Of a stretch of DNA of 44,331 nt, positions 15,162-24,309 are shown piece after piece; positions within the stretch are counted from its first letter, which is position 1; the number at the start of each line of letters is the position of its first letter. The stretch is from Bacteroidales bacterium (GTDB lineage Bacteria > Bacteroidota > Bacteroidia > Bacteroidales > F082), in the NCBI GenBank assembly GCA_024400395.1, contig JAKSMW010000015.1:1-44331 (forward strand), read 5' to 3'. The notes beneath the pieces are model-generated. The model had not been told where the DNA came from, did not search any database, and saw only the letters and a list, made by a program, of their open reading frames with translations. The translations under genes and the position numbers were made by a program.

Positions 15162-16039
15162 TCTATTGTCGCGCTATTCAGTTCCAACGTCTTGAACGTT
15201 CTCTTGAAAAGACCCTGAAGCACGGTGCCGGGGCCGACTTCGACCACTTGGTTCACGCCCGCCGCGACCATGTTCTCCATCGTCTGCGTCCAGTGCACCG
15301 GTGACGTCAGTTGTTTGATGAGGTTGCTCTTGATGATTTCGGGGTCGTTCACGGCCTGGCCTGTTACATTCTGATATACAGGGCAGATACCTTCCGCGAA
15401 CCTCGTTTTCATGATGGCTTCGGCGAGTTCCTCACGTGCCGGTTCCATCAGCGGGCTGTGGAATGCGCCGCCGACGTTGAGCGGTAACGCACGTTTAGCA
15501 CCAGCCTCCTTCATCTTCTCGCAGGCGATGGCGACACCTTCGACAGAACCGGAGATGACAACCTGTCCGGGACTGTTGTAGTTCGCAGGAACGACGACCT
15601 CTTTTATCGATTCGCATATCGACTTAATCTTATCATCTTCAAGGTTTATGATGGCGGCCATCGTGCCGGGGTTCGCGTCGCAGGCCTTCTGCATCGCCAT
15701 CGCACGCTGCGACACCAAACGGAGACCGTCTTCAAACGTGAGGACGTGGTTCGCGACCAACGCGGAGAACTCGCCGAGTGAGTGGCCGGCAACCATGTCG
15801 GGACGGAAGTCCTCAAGCATCATCGCCAAAATGACGGAATGAAGGAAAATGGCTGGCTGCGTCACCTTCGTCTGACGCAGGTCTTCATCAGTGCCTTCAA
15901 ACATCATGTCCGTAATGTTAAACTTCAAAATATCATTCGCCTTGGTGAACAAATCCTTGGCTTTCGGGAACCTGTCGTACAAATCCTTGCCCATCCCAAC
16001 GAATTGGGCTCCCTGTCCCGGAAAAACGTATGCTTTCAT
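15158..16039 (-). CDS. fabD: Malonyl-CoA:ACP transacylase
   Basis: FabD moves malonyl groups from CoA to acyl carrier protein, supplying chain-extension units for fatty acid synthesis. The 293-residue length is normal. Motifs: FPGQGAQFVGMG at the N-terminus, the nucleophile in GHSLGEFSAL (about residue 88), the conserved Gln near VTQPAIF, and the His in GGAFHSPLM (about 200). The C-terminal VEVGPGTVLQGLFKR is typical. It is in the middle of an unusual operon, following the BI-1 gene by 30 bases and overlapping ctpA by 4. The short upstream gap holds an 18-base sequence that recurs at 25794. Confidence 0.97.
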   Translation of the reverse strand: MKAYVFPGQGAQFVGMGKDLYDRFPKAKDLFTKANDILKFNITDMMFEGTDEDLRQTKVTQPAIFLHSVILAMMLEDFRPDMVAGHSLGEFSALVANHVLTFEDGLRLVSQRAMAMQKACDANPGTMAAIINLEDDKIKSICESIKEVVVPANYNSPGQVVISGSVEGVAIACEKMKEAGAKRALPLNVGGAFHSPLMEPAREELAEAIMKTRFAEGICPVYQNVTGQAVNDPEIIKSNLIKQLTSPVHWTQTMENMVAAGVNQVVEVGPGTVLQGLFKRTFKTLELNSATIE

Positions 16040-16069
16040 CTCTTTATATATTAATAAGGTGTAAATTCA

Positions 16070-16771
16070 TCAGTCTCTTCTTCCGAAAAATCTCAAAAGA
16101 TAAAGGAAAAGGTTGAGGAAGTCGAGGTACAGACTCAACGCCGCGAAGATTGTGATCTTCACCATCGTGTCATTCTCATCGATTCCCATCTGCCCTATAT
16201 TTTTGATTTTCTGAACATCGTATGCTGTCAAACCTGTGAAAACAATCACGCCGACAACGCTGATGATGTATTCCAGACGTGCGCTGTGCGTGAAGAAATT
16301 CACGAGCACGGCTATAATCATCCCGAACAACGCCATGAGCAGTATTGACCCGAGTTTGGTGAGGTCGGTCTTCGTGGTGTAACCCATTATCGCCATTATT
16401 CCGAACATCCCCGCGGTGATGACGAAAGTCTTCACGATTGACGCACTCGTGTAAACATAAAATATCGAGCTCAGACTCATCCCCATGAGTGTGGAATAAA
16501 GCAAGTAAAGCAATATTGTCGATCTCGTGCTGAGTTTGCTTCCGCTGAACGACATGCCGAGCACGATGATGAACGGCGCGAATGTCACAATCCAGCCTAA
16601 CATTGTCATTGACATCACGCCTTTCTCGTTAATGCCGTAGATGAGTGAGAAAAGCTCATCGCTTGTGCCGAAAAGATACGCCGCAAGTGCTGTGAGACCC
16701 ATTGCCGCAAACATCCAGCTGAAGACGTTTGCCATGAAAGTGTTTGATAATGCCTTTGTTTCTTGATACAT
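16070..16771 (-). CDS. Bax inhibitor-1/YccA family membrane protein
   Basis: A 233-residue integral membrane protein with seven predicted helices and the BI-1 family pattern. Family features include the C-terminal GLTAYDVQKIKNIG segment and the final hydrophobic stretch ALSLYLDFLNLFLYLLRFFG. Members are thought to be pH-sensitive calcium leak channels or modulators of the FtsH protease. The substrate here is unknown. It sits between folE and fabD in the same direction with short gaps, consistent with co-transcription. Confidence 0.93.
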   Translation of the reverse strand: MYQETKALSNTFMANVFSWMFAAMGLTALAAYLFGTSDELFSLIYGINEKGVMSMTMLGWIVTFAPFIIVLGMSFSGSKLSTRSTILLYLLYSTLMGMSLSSIFYVYTSASIVKTFVITAGMFGIMAIMGYTTKTDLTKLGSILLMALFGMIIAVLVNFFTHSARLEYIISVVGVIVFTGLTAYDVQKIKNIGQMGIDENDTMVKITIFAALSLYLDFLNLFLYLLRFFGRRD

Positions 16772-16791
16772 ATAAGATTATTGGTTTTTAA

Positions 16792-17400
16792 TTAATGTAA
16801 ATTTTTTCCTAAAAGTTGTAAAAATTCGGCGCGTGTCTCGTTCCTCTCAAACGCCCCGATGAAATCCGAAGTCGTAGTGACGGAGTTCTGTTTCTGCACG
16901 CCTCTCATGCTCATGCAGAGATGCTTCGCCTCTATGACGACCGCGACGCCGAGCGGATGAAGTGCGTCGTTGATGGCGTTCTTGATCTGTGTCGTCAGTC
17001 GTTCCTGCACCTGAAGCCGGCGTGAATAAGCCTCCACCACTCTCGCTATCTTGCTCAGTCCGGTGATGTAACCGTTGGGTATGTAGGCGACGTGAGCCTT
17101 CCCGATGAACGGAATGAGATGATGTTCGCACAATGAGTACAGTTCTATGTCCTTGACAATCACCATCTGGCGATAGTCTTCCTTGAAACGCGCCGATAGA
17201 AGAATCTCCATCGGGTCGAGGTTGTAGCCCTGTGTCAGGAACTGCATCGACCTCGCCATCCTGAAAGGTGTCTTCAAGAGGCCTTCCCTGTCGGGGTTCT
17301 CGCCGAGGAGATGGAGAATCGCCCTGTAATGTTCCATCAGTTTCTCCGTACGTTCCGGGTCAAATTTCTCGATTTTCTCGTATCCTATGATTTCATTCAT
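16792..17400 (-). CDS. folE: GTP cyclohydrolase I
   Basis: FolE converts GTP to 7,8-dihydroneopterin triphosphate, the first step of folate (and queuosine-type) biosynthesis. The 202-residue protein carries the zinc and active-site motifs [10 protein letters not shown] (about residue 103) and [10 protein letters not shown] (about 175), plus [20 protein letters not shown]. All zinc ligands (Cys, His, Cys) are present, so this is the zinc-dependent FolE type. Its start overlaps the end of the preceding membrane protein gene by 8 bases, showing tight operon packing. Co-location with metF at the far end of the window is probably chance. Confidence 0.97.
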   Translation of the reverse strand: MNEIIGYEKIEKFDPERTEKLMEHYRAILHLLGENPDREGLLKTPFRMARSMQFLTQGYNLDPMEILLSARFKEDYRQMVIVKDIELYSLCEHHLIPFIGKAHVAYIPNGYITGLSKIARVVEAYSRRLQVQERLTTQIKNAINDALHPLGVAVVIEAKHLCMSMRGVQKQNSVTTTSDFIGAFERNETRAEFLQLLGKNLH

Positions 17401-17779
17401 CTTTTGCTTTCTTTTTCTTTACAAGCTGATAAGTCTCAAAGACGCTGTAAATCACGTAGTAAGCTAAAAACGTTAGCATGAAACGTTTTGAATCTTCTTT
17501 GAAATTCAGCGAATATATTGTAAGAATGGAAAGATACACGACGAGTTTCACCACGGTTGAAACCATGTAGAAATTGTAAAACTTGCGCATGTCTTTCTGT
17601 CTTGCCTTCTCGCAGCAGCGGTACATCACCAAGCTGACGATGAAGAAAAATATTATCATCAGCGGCCACCACACCGTGGCGAACTTGGCGAGGCCCAACG
17701 ACGCCGCGCTGACAGCGAGCGTCAGCCATATGAGGCCTGAAAGGAAACCCTTGTCTTTCTTCGAGATTCTCATGATCAT
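17393..17779 (-). CDS. AtpI-like four-helix membrane protein
   Basis: A 128-residue protein with four predicted membrane helices (about 13-30, 35-52, 72-92, 102-118) and a basic C-terminus. It starts with an ATGA overlap on the bactofilin stop codon. In many Bacteroidota the order is porW, bactofilin, AtpZ, a small membrane protein like this one, then the ATP synthase genes. Here neither AtpZ nor the ATP synthase genes follow, and folE comes next instead. From the position I infer an ATP synthase-associated relic or relative, but sequence similarity alone would not prove it. Confidence 0.6.
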   Translation of the reverse strand: MIMRISKKDKGFLSGLIWLTLAVSAASLGLAKFATVWWPLMIIFFFIVSLVMYRCCEKARQKDMRKFYNFYMVSTVVKLVVYLSILTIYSLNFKEDSKRFMLTFLAYYVIYSVFETYQLVKKKKAKDE

Positions 17780-18141
17780 TTCTTTTGAACTTCAGCAGGT
17801 TTCTGGCCCATTTCGCATTTGCCGGTGAAAATCGCTCCCACTTCTATGAAAAGCTGTTTCGTGTAAAGGTCAACTTCAAGACGCGATGTTGACTTCAGAG
17901 ATGTGAGTTCCTCGACTTTCAACGTGCCTTTCACTTTGCCGGAGATGTCGGCGTTCTTGCATATCACGGTGCCCTCGACATAGCCTTGCTGTCCGATGAC
18001 GACCTTGCCGCTTGATTTCAACGTGCCTGTGATAGCACCGTCGATACGGATGTCGCCCGACGCCTCAACGTCGCCTTTGATGTTCGTACCGCTGCCAATG
18101 AGGTTGTTCCTGCCTGTTGCTTCTGATGTGTTATTTGCCAT
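17776..18141 (-). CDS. Bactofilin (polymer-forming cytoskeletal protein)
   Basis: A 121-residue bactofilin that would assemble into filaments without nucleotide. I choose the ATG at 18141 (MANNTSEATG), which falls one base after the porW stop codon; a longer frame starting at 18180 would overlap porW and adds a region unlike the family. The core is a right-handed beta-helix with regular hydrophobic and glycine repeats (GDVEASGDIRIDGAITGTL, VIGQQGYVEGTVICKNADIS, GKVKGTLKVEEL). It lies directly downstream of porW, an arrangement common in the phylum, which suggests a role in placing or supporting envelope machinery. Confidence 0.93.
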   Translation of the reverse strand: MANNTSEATGRNNLIGSGTNIKGDVEASGDIRIDGAITGTLKSSGKVVIGQQGYVEGTVICKNADISGKVKGTLKVEELTSLKSTSRLEVDLYTKQLFIEVGAIFTGKCEMGQKPAEVQKK

Positions 18142-18142
18142 G

Positions 18143-20836
18143 TTACTTGTTGTTTTGATTCCAGAACTCCATATATTCATCGATGTTTTTCTGCTGATAG
18201 AATATCGGATAGTTGGAAATTGATACTTTTATGATTTTGTAATTTCCGGCTTCGATGCCGCCGAAAACGTAGTCGTTGTTTGACAATGCGTTGTAATAGT
18301 CATTCGCCGCCGAGAGGTTCTCGAACTTCTCGATAGTGATCATCGCCTCCTCTTTGCTGTACATCAGGTTCTTGACAGTGAGCTGCAACAGCCTGAAATT
18401 GTTTTTGTTGAAGTCGCTGAGGCGGACTTTCAGAGGGTTGATGCGCACGTTTTTCGTGTCGCAAATCACCAAGATGTAATAAGGTTCATCCAGATTGAAC
18501 GTGTAAATCGATTCTTTTTCCTCTTCGGCGACTTCTTCTTTCGGGCGTGCGCTCTCGATGTTCAGGCCGAGATTGTACATGTCGTTGGCCTTTAGAAGCA
18601 CCTCCATCGCAAACGGCTTGATGCTGCTTTCGGGATAATTCTGGACGAGGCGGTAGAGTGCGTACGCCATCGAGTCAACGACTTCGACATAGCCGAGTGA
18701 GATGGCGTCGAGGAATTCGAAACGTGGCATGAGGAGGGTGTCTTCCGCATAGAGTCTCCTCGCGCGTTCGACGTTCATTCTCACGCGTTGGTATTGTCCG
18801 TTCTGATAGGCGTCGAAGGTCTTTGTATAGAACTGTTCGGCTTCGGCGCCTTTCTGTGCTTCTTTCAGGAAATGTTCCGGGTCGAGGATGAGTTTCGCCT
18901 GGTTTGAGTCGGGATATTTTGTCAGGACGAGGTTCTTGTAGTTGTCCGCCTCCGTCTCCTCGCCGCGTTTGGTGTGCATCCTGTAAAGGTAGAACCATGC
19001 CGACAGCTCGTTGTCGTTGTCGGGATAACGTTCCGTCAGCTCGGTGTAAGCCTCGATGGAATGTACGTAATCCTTGAGGTCGTTGTAATAGATGAACCCG
19101 ACGTTGTTGAGAGCTGTGGCGATCTGTTTGTTTGCCTCCGCCTTGGCCTCGTCGGTGAACGGAATCTGACGAAGGTAATAACCGCGGTCGAGCTGTGTGT
19201 ATTTCGCGGTGTCGGCGGGGGTGTCGCTGAGTCCGTGCTCTTTCATATACGACGCACGTTCCTCTTCCGACATTTCCGCAAGTTCCTCTTCTGAAAGGAG
19301 TTCCTCATCGCTCTGGTTCATGCTTTGCTTGTTGGTGATGAACCAGTAATCCTCAAGCACGCGTTTGCCCCATTTCTTCTGGAAGTCGTTCATGCCGCGC
19401 GTTCTCGTAGTCGAGTTGTAGAAATACCAGCTGGAGTTGTCGCCTGTAGGCATCGACATCTGCGGGTCGGCGGTGCCGCCGAGAAGCTCAATCTGGGCTT
19501 TCGTCTCGGCTTCTTTCGCCAGACGTTCCTGTTCCGCCTGATAGTCCTCGATAATCTTGTCAATCACGGCATAAAGATGAACCGTGTCCATGACTGAAAG
19601 CCGGAGCAGGCTGTCGTTGAGGTCGTATGTCGCAAGGTTCCCGACGAGGTCAGAAAGCATCACCGAGAGGTTGAGGAGGCTGTCGTAACCCGGATACGTC
19701 CTGTCCATCGACATCACCGCCGTGTCAAAATAAGCCTGCGAAAGCACATATTCCCCATCGCTGAAGAGCATGTCGGCGACTTCCATCGAGGATTTTATCT
19801 TCTGGTTCACGTTGGTATTGCTCGCCGCCACCGACTTTCTCAGATAATCTATGCCAGTCTGCCTGTCGCCTTCCCTGAGCACCACGTCGGACATGGCGTA
19901 GTAAATGCGGTCTTTGTAATCGGTGTTCTTGGTGTCTTTGAGCATCTTGCGGAGCATCTTGAGCATCGCCGTGGTGTCGCTTCCCGTCGAGCATTTGGCG
20001 ATGTTCATCCGTGACTCGAACGTCATCACGTATTCCGGATGTGTCTTGATGACGTTCTTGAACTGCTCTGTCGCCTTCGCGTATTCCTTCTGGTCGGCGT
20101 AGATCTGGCCGAGGATGAACATGGCGCGGCTCTTGTTGTATTTGCCTTTCGCTGTGAACAACGCGCTCCGCAGGTATTTCACCGCCTCTTTTTCTCTTCC
20201 AACCGCAATGTAATAGTCGGCGAAGACGAGGTCGAGGTTACGCTGCACGTATTTCGGGAGTTTCTCGCCTGACGCGCTTGTCACGAGCAGCGACTGCAAA
20301 GCGGCTTCCGCCTTCTCATATTCCTTCGTGGCGATATAAGTCTTTGCAAGCCAAAGATTTGCTGTGTAATGGTCGCGGCTTGTCGGATAGCTCACGTTTG
20401 CATAGTCGAACGTGCGGCGTGCGGGGACGAAATCCTGTTTGTAGAAATGAGCCTTCGCCATGTCGATGAAAGCGTCGTCGATGCATCTGACGTGTTCCTT
20501 CCCGTTGAAACGCATCGAGTGTTTCTGGATGCATATCGCCGACTTCTCTATTGTGCGGTCGAACTTGGCGTTCTGGGCCGTCGCGTTCTCCTTGGTGCCG
20601 TAGTTGAACACCGGCAACGTCTTGGTATAGTCGTCGATGGCACTCTGCCGCAGCGCCAGTTCGCCCTCCTTCATGCTCTGGTTGCCGTTCCACCACACGT
20701 TATAATGACCGGTCATGTTGTGCCACGCCCTTCTGCTCCAAGTGTTTTTCTTCGTCGAACACGACACCAAAACGAATGCGGCCAAAGCTATCGCAAATAC
20801 TCCGAATACCCTGTATGCTATCTTCTTTTTCTTCAT
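18143..20836 (-). CDS. porW: PorW/SprE-type TPR lipoprotein of the T9SS
   Basis: An 897-residue outer-membrane lipoprotein with a signal peptide and lipobox (LVSC, Cys 26), followed by the hallmark STKKNTWSRRAWHNMTGHYN and VWWNGNQSMKEGE. Tetratricopeptide repeats fill the N-terminal 400 residues and parts of the middle (for example FVPARRTFDYANVSYPTS and YAKATEQFKNVIKTHPEY). The C-terminus has two beta-rich domains. In Porphyromonas and Flavobacterium, PorW/SprE is needed for type IX secretion and links the PorK/N ring to other parts. It is the first gene of the minus-strand operon, with a promoter element at 20906-20913. The remaining T9SS genes are 5 kb away on the other strand. Confidence 0.9.
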   Translation of the reverse strand: MKKKKIAYRVFGVFAIALAAFVLVSCSTKKNTWSRRAWHNMTGHYNVWWNGNQSMKEGELALRQSAIDDYTKTLPVFNYGTKENATAQNAKFDRTIEKSAICIQKHSMRFNGKEHVRCIDDAFIDMAKAHFYKQDFVPARRTFDYANVSYPTSRDHYTANLWLAKTYIATKEYEKAEAALQSLLVTSASGEKLPKYVQRNLDLVFADYYIAVGREKEAVKYLRSALFTAKGKYNKSRAMFILGQIYADQKEYAKATEQFKNVIKTHPEYVMTFESRMNIAKCSTGSDTTAMLKMLRKMLKDTKNTDYKDRIYYAMSDVVLREGDRQTGIDYLRKSVAASNTNVNQKIKSSMEVADMLFSDGEYVLSQAYFDTAVMSMDRTYPGYDSLLNLSVMLSDLVGNLATYDLNDSLLRLSVMDTVHLYAVIDKIIEDYQAEQERLAKEAETKAQIELLGGTADPQMSMPTGDNSSWYFYNSTTRTRGMNDFQKKWGKRVLEDYWFITNKQSMNQSDEELLSEEELAEMSEEERASYMKEHGLSDTPADTAKYTQLDRGYYLRQIPFTDEAKAEANKQIATALNNVGFIYYNDLKDYVHSIEAYTELTERYPDNDNELSAWFYLYRMHTKRGEETEADNYKNLVLTKYPDSNQAKLILDPEHFLKEAQKGAEAEQFYTKTFDAYQNGQYQRVRMNVERARRLYAEDTLLMPRFEFLDAISLGYVEVVDSMAYALYRLVQNYPESSIKPFAMEVLLKANDMYNLGLNIESARPKEEVAEEEKESIYTFNLDEPYYILVICDTKNVRINPLKVRLSDFNKNNFRLLQLTVKNLMYSKEEAMITIEKFENLSAANDYYNALSNNDYVFGGIEAGNYKIIKVSISNYPIFYQQKNIDEYMEFWNQNNK

Positions 20837-20905
20837 TTCAAAATTCTGTTAATCCAATATTAACTCATGAATCACGTTTTTATTTTCCGCTTTTCTGCGA
20901 ACTTG

Positions 20906-20913
20906 CAAAAATA
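20906..20913 (-). promoter_or_regulatory. Putative -7 element of the porW operon
   Basis: Minus strand TATTTTTG, 70 bases upstream of the porW start. The 183-base gap to dnaX holds this element and the divergent dnaX promoter, and nothing else that I can see. Confidence 0.5.
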
Positions 20914-20964
20914 CTAAATTAGACTGAAATATACATCATTTTTTAAAAAAATATGAATAGTGCC

Positions 20965-20993
20965 TTGCCTTTGTAAAAAAGTTTGTATTTTTA
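20965..20993 (+). promoter_or_regulatory. Putative promoter of the dnaX operon
   Basis: TTG (20965-20967) and TATTTTTA (20986-20993) are separated by 18 bases, one mismatch from the TAnnTTTG consensus, 27 bases before the ATG. Confidence 0.45.
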
Positions 20994-21019
20994 CACGCTG
21001 AATAAAAGGCTAATTTTTG

Positions 21020-22783
21020 ATGGAAAATTTTATTGTATCGGCGAGAAAATACAGGCCTGCGACGTTTGAAAGCGTTGTGGGTCAACATGCTATAACATCG
21101 ACATTGCAGAATGCGATTCGCAACAACACGCTTGCGCAGGCGTTTCTTTTCTGCGGTCCGAGGGGTGTCGGAAAGACCACATGCGCACGTATCATGGCGA
21201 AAACCATCAACTGTCTGCACCCGACAGACAGCATGGAGGCGTGCAACGAATGCGAGTCATGCATGAGTTTCAACAACAACGCTTCGTTCAACATCTTCGA
21301 ACTTGACGCGGCGTCGAACAACAGCGTAGAGGACATCCGCAACCTCATCGACCAGGTGAGGATCCCACCGCAAATCGGGAAATACAAGGTGTATATCATC
21401 GATGAGGTGCACATGCTGTCGTCAGCGGCTTTCAACGCCTTCCTCAAGACTTTGGAGGAGCCGCCGGCGTATGCGAAATTCATCCTGGCAACCACCGAGA
21501 AACACAAGATCCTCCCGACGATTCTGTCGCGCTGCCAGATTTTCGACTTCAAGCGCATCACCATCGACGACATCACGAGACACCTGCAGAACATCGCCGC
21601 AAAAGAAGGTGTCAACGCGGAAGAGGAAGCCCTGAACATCGTCGCCCAGAAAGCCGACGGCGCACTCCGCGACGCGCTTTCAATCTTCGACCAGATGGTC
21701 AGCTTCTCCGGCAACAACATCACATACAAAGACGTCATCGCAAACCTCAACGTCCTCGACTACGAATATTATTTCAGGGCCGTTGACAACATCTTGGCCA
21801 ACGACATCAACTCTATTCTCCTGCTTCTTAACGACGTGATTAACAAAGGCTTCGACGCACAGAACTTCATCCAGGGGATGGCGAGCCACCTGCGCAACCT
21901 GCTTCTCGGGAAAGACGAGCGCGTCGTCGGACTCATGGAGGTGAGCAGCCAGCTGAAGACGAGATATTCGCAACAGGCGGCGCAATGCAGCACCGAGTTC
22001 CTGCTCAAGGCACTGAATCTCGCCAACGAATGCGACATCAATTTCAGAAGCGCAAACAACAAACGCCTCCATCTTGAGATCACGCTTCTCAAGATGACGC
22101 AATGTTTCAGCCAGCCCGTCCCTGTCCAACAGAATACGGCGCAACCTCAACAGAATACGGCTCCGGTTCAACAGCGGCCTGTCTATGTTCAGCAGGCTCC
22201 GGTTCAACCACAGCAGGCTCCGGTTCAGCCACGGTCTAACACGGCAAATCCGGTTCAGCCGAATCCAGTTCAAGTCAAGCAGACTCCGGTGGTCACGGTT
22301 CAGCAGCCGACAGCGGAGCCGGTCCGTCCTTCCGGAAGAATGCACCGGCCAAACACTGTTTCCATCTTCGAGGAGGACAAGAAGACTCCGGCGGAAGAAG
22401 CACACGAAGAGGTGAAGAACCGCCCTTTTACGGGTGAGATGCTGACGGCTGCGTGGAAGGAATTCGTTGACACACATAAAGACACGTGTCCGATTTTCGT
22501 CGCCGGCATCGGGAAATACACACCCACGCTGAATGAAAACAACGTCATCGACTACCAAATCGACAACATATTGGTCGCCAACGACCTCGCAAACATGGCG
22601 AAGCTGCGTGAACATCTTGTCAACAGGTTAGACAACAATCAGTTCACCCTCGTCCATCATGTGGTTGAGAAACCCGTTGACGAGATCGCCTACACCGACC
22701 GCAGCAAGTTCGAGAAGATGGCGGAATTGAATCCGAATGTAATAACTTTAAAAAAAGGCTTGGGCCTTAACATTGACATATAA
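21020..22783 (+). CDS. dnaX: DNA polymerase III subunit gamma/tau
   Basis: The clamp-loader ATPase of the replicative polymerase. The ATG at 21020 (MENFIVSARKYRPATF) is preferred to the in-frame TTG at 21017. Residues 1-360 are the AAA+ module: GPRGVGKTTCAR (Walker A), the zinc-binding CNECESC, IDEVHMLSSAAFNAFLKTLE (Walker B), and TEKHKILPTILSRCQ (sensor 1 and arginine finger). Then comes a low-complexity Gln/Pro/Val linker (about 368-440, units such as APVQPQQ) and a C-terminal tau-like domain (about 470-587). I see no clear frameshift signal for a separate gamma form. It is followed after 3 bases by an acyltransferase gene. Confidence 0.97.
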   Translation: MENFIVSARKYRPATFESVVGQHAITSTLQNAIRNNTLAQAFLFCGPRGVGKTTCARIMAKTINCLHPTDSMEACNECESCMSFNNNASFNIFELDAASNNSVEDIRNLIDQVRIPPQIGKYKVYIIDEVHMLSSAAFNAFLKTLEEPPAYAKFILATTEKHKILPTILSRCQIFDFKRITIDDITRHLQNIAAKEGVNAEEEALNIVAQKADGALRDALSIFDQMVSFSGNNITYKDVIANLNVLDYEYYFRAVDNILANDINSILLLLNDVINKGFDAQNFIQGMASHLRNLLLGKDERVVGLMEVSSQLKTRYSQQAAQCSTEFLLKALNLANECDINFRSANNKRLHLEITLLKMTQCFSQPVPVQQNTAQPQQNTAPVQQRPVYVQQAPVQPQQAPVQPRSNTANPVQPNPVQVKQTPVVTVQQPTAEPVRPSGRMHRPNTVSIFEEDKKTPAEEAHEEVKNRPFTGEMLTAAWKEFVDTHKDTCPIFVAGIGKYTPTLNENNVIDYQIDNILVANDLANMAKLREHLVNRLDNNQFTLVHHVVEKPVDEIAYTDRSKFEKMAELNPNVITLKKGLGLNIDI

Positions 22784-22786
22784 AAA

Positions 22787-23344
22787 ATGAGTTTCAAAAA
22801 ATGGATAGGCGAGAAATATCTGAAGCTCCGCGGCTGGACCGTGGTGGGCGACATCCCGCCTGAAGAGAAAAAATGCATGATAATAGAGGCGCCGCACACC
22901 TGCATCGAGGACTTCCTCATCGGGCTGAGTTTCTTCTGGGCGCGCGAGAAAGAAGTGAAATTCCTTGTGAAAAAGGAGTTTTTCGACAACCCCGTCCTGC
23001 GCTGGATCCTCAAACGCACCGGCGGCATCCCTGTTGACAGAAGCCGCGGCAACAACATGGTCGTGAAAACAGCCGCCGTCTTCAAACAATATGACGAACT
23101 TTACATCGTTATCTGTCCCGAAGGCACGCGCAAACGCGTCGAGCGGTGGAAACGCGGTTTCTATTACATCGCCGAGATGGCCAAAGTGCCCGTGGTAATG
23201 GGATTTATTGACTATAAAACAAAGACATGCGGCTACGGCCCGCTTTTCTATCCTTCGGGAGACTTCGATGAAGACTGGAAATTGATTGAGGGTTTCTACA
23301 GAGGAAAACAAGGTAAGACAAAAGGGAAATTCAACTTGGAGTGA
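22787..23344 (+). CDS. PlsC-type acyltransferase
   Basis: A 185-residue member of the 1-acyl-glycerol-3-phosphate acyltransferase (PlsC) superfamily, which adds acyl chains to lysophospholipids or related acceptors at the membrane. The catalytic HX4D box is HTCIED (about residue 37). The acceptor motif GGIPVDRSRG (about 80) and the EGTR box (CPEGTRKRVERWKRGFY, about 108) are present. It is shorter than classical PlsC and lacks an N-terminal membrane helix, so the substrate is uncertain. The 3-base gap after dnaX and the 24-base gap before the M23 gene point to one transcript. Confidence 0.88.
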   Translation: MSFKKWIGEKYLKLRGWTVVGDIPPEEKKCMIIEAPHTCIEDFLIGLSFFWAREKEVKFLVKKEFFDNPVLRWILKRTGGIPVDRSRGNNMVVKTAAVFKQYDELYIVICPEGTRKRVERWKRGFYYIAEMAKVPVVMGFIDYKTKTCGYGPLFYPSGDFDEDWKLIEGFYRGKQGKTKGKFNLE

Positions 23345-23368
23345 AGCCGGTGTAGCAAAAAATAAATT

Positions 23369-24241
23369 ATGAAAGGTAAAGGTTTTTTCAACAATTTCAA
23401 GAGCAAGTTCAAGATTGTAATCCTGCATCCGGAGACATACGAAGAGAAGGGCGGGTTTAACATGAGCAAGATGAGACTCACCATTTTCATGGTTATATCC
23501 GTGATTCTCATCATTTTAGGGACAGCCGTGCTCATCGTGTTCACGCCGATTCGCGAGCTCATACCAGGCTATACAGACGTCACCTTGAACCGGCGCGTCT
23601 ATGAGATGGAATGTCGTGCCGACTCAATCGAGAACGTGCTGGTTCAGAAAGACCAATACATAAAAAACATACGCCGCATCATCTTTGACGACGAATTCCC
23701 AGACGACAGCCTCGCCGCAGTCGCATTAATTAATAAAGGTGTAAAAAAAGTCCCCACCGTTGACGACTTCAAATCAGAGCAGGACAGCCTGTTCCGACTT
23801 CAGTTCGAGGCGGAGTCACAATACAATCTCTTCGGTTCGGCATTCGTCAGCAGCAACGGCAGGAACAACATTCCCACATTCTTCACGCCACTCGAAGGTC
23901 TGATTACCAATCGTTTCAATCCAAATTCAAAACATTTCGGAATCGACATGGTCTCCAAGTCGGATGCCGTCATAAAAGCTGTCGCCGACGGCACGGTGGT
24001 TTTTTCCGACTGGAGCGTTGAAAAAGGATATGTCATTGGCATTCAACATGCCGGAAACATAATTTCAATATACAAACACAATTCTTCGCTGCTTCATAAT
24101 GAAGGAGACGTGATACATGCCGGCGACGCCATCGCCATCATCGGCGGTTCAGGCAGCATGTCAACCGGGCCGCACCTGCATTTCGAACTATGGTGCAACG
24201 GGAAAGCACTGAATCCGGAAGATTATATTTCTTTTGAATGA
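23369..24241 (+). CDS. M23 (LytM-type) endopeptidase family protein
   Basis: A 290-residue membrane-anchored protein: a basic N-terminus, one membrane helix at about 35-60 (IFMVISVILIILGTAVLIVF), a short coiled region, then the LytM/M23 domain (about 165-290). The domain keeps HFGIDM in place of the usual HxGxD and ends in GPHLHFELW, so the zinc ligands His, Asp and the HxH pair appear intact. It is likely to cut peptidoglycan cross-links or to activate another hydrolase. Similar proteins are common in Bacteroidota. Last gene of the dnaX operon; rseP follows with its own promoter. Confidence 0.9.
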   Translation: MKGKGFFNNFKSKFKIVILHPETYEEKGGFNMSKMRLTIFMVISVILIILGTAVLIVFTPIRELIPGYTDVTLNRRVYEMECRADSIENVLVQKDQYIKNIRRIIFDDEFPDDSLAAVALINKGVKKVPTVDDFKSEQDSLFRLQFEAESQYNLFGSAFVSSNGRNNIPTFFTPLEGLITNRFNPNSKHFGIDMVSKSDAVIKAVADGTVVFSDWSVEKGYVIGIQHAGNIISIYKHNSSLLHNEGDVIHAGDAIAIIGGSGSMSTGPHLHFELWCNGKALNPEDYISFE

Positions 24242-24267
24242 AATATTTTTTGTATGGCATTTTTTTG

Positions 24268-24275
24268 TATCTTTG
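24268..24275 (+). promoter_or_regulatory. Putative -7 element for rseP
   Basis: TATCTTTG matches TAnnTTTG, 35 bases before the rseP ATG. A TTTTTTG block lies 15 bases upstream, shorter than the ideal spacing. Confidence 0.5.
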
Positions 24276-24309
24276 CACCCAAAAATTTATCGGATAACGA
24301 AGAAATAAA

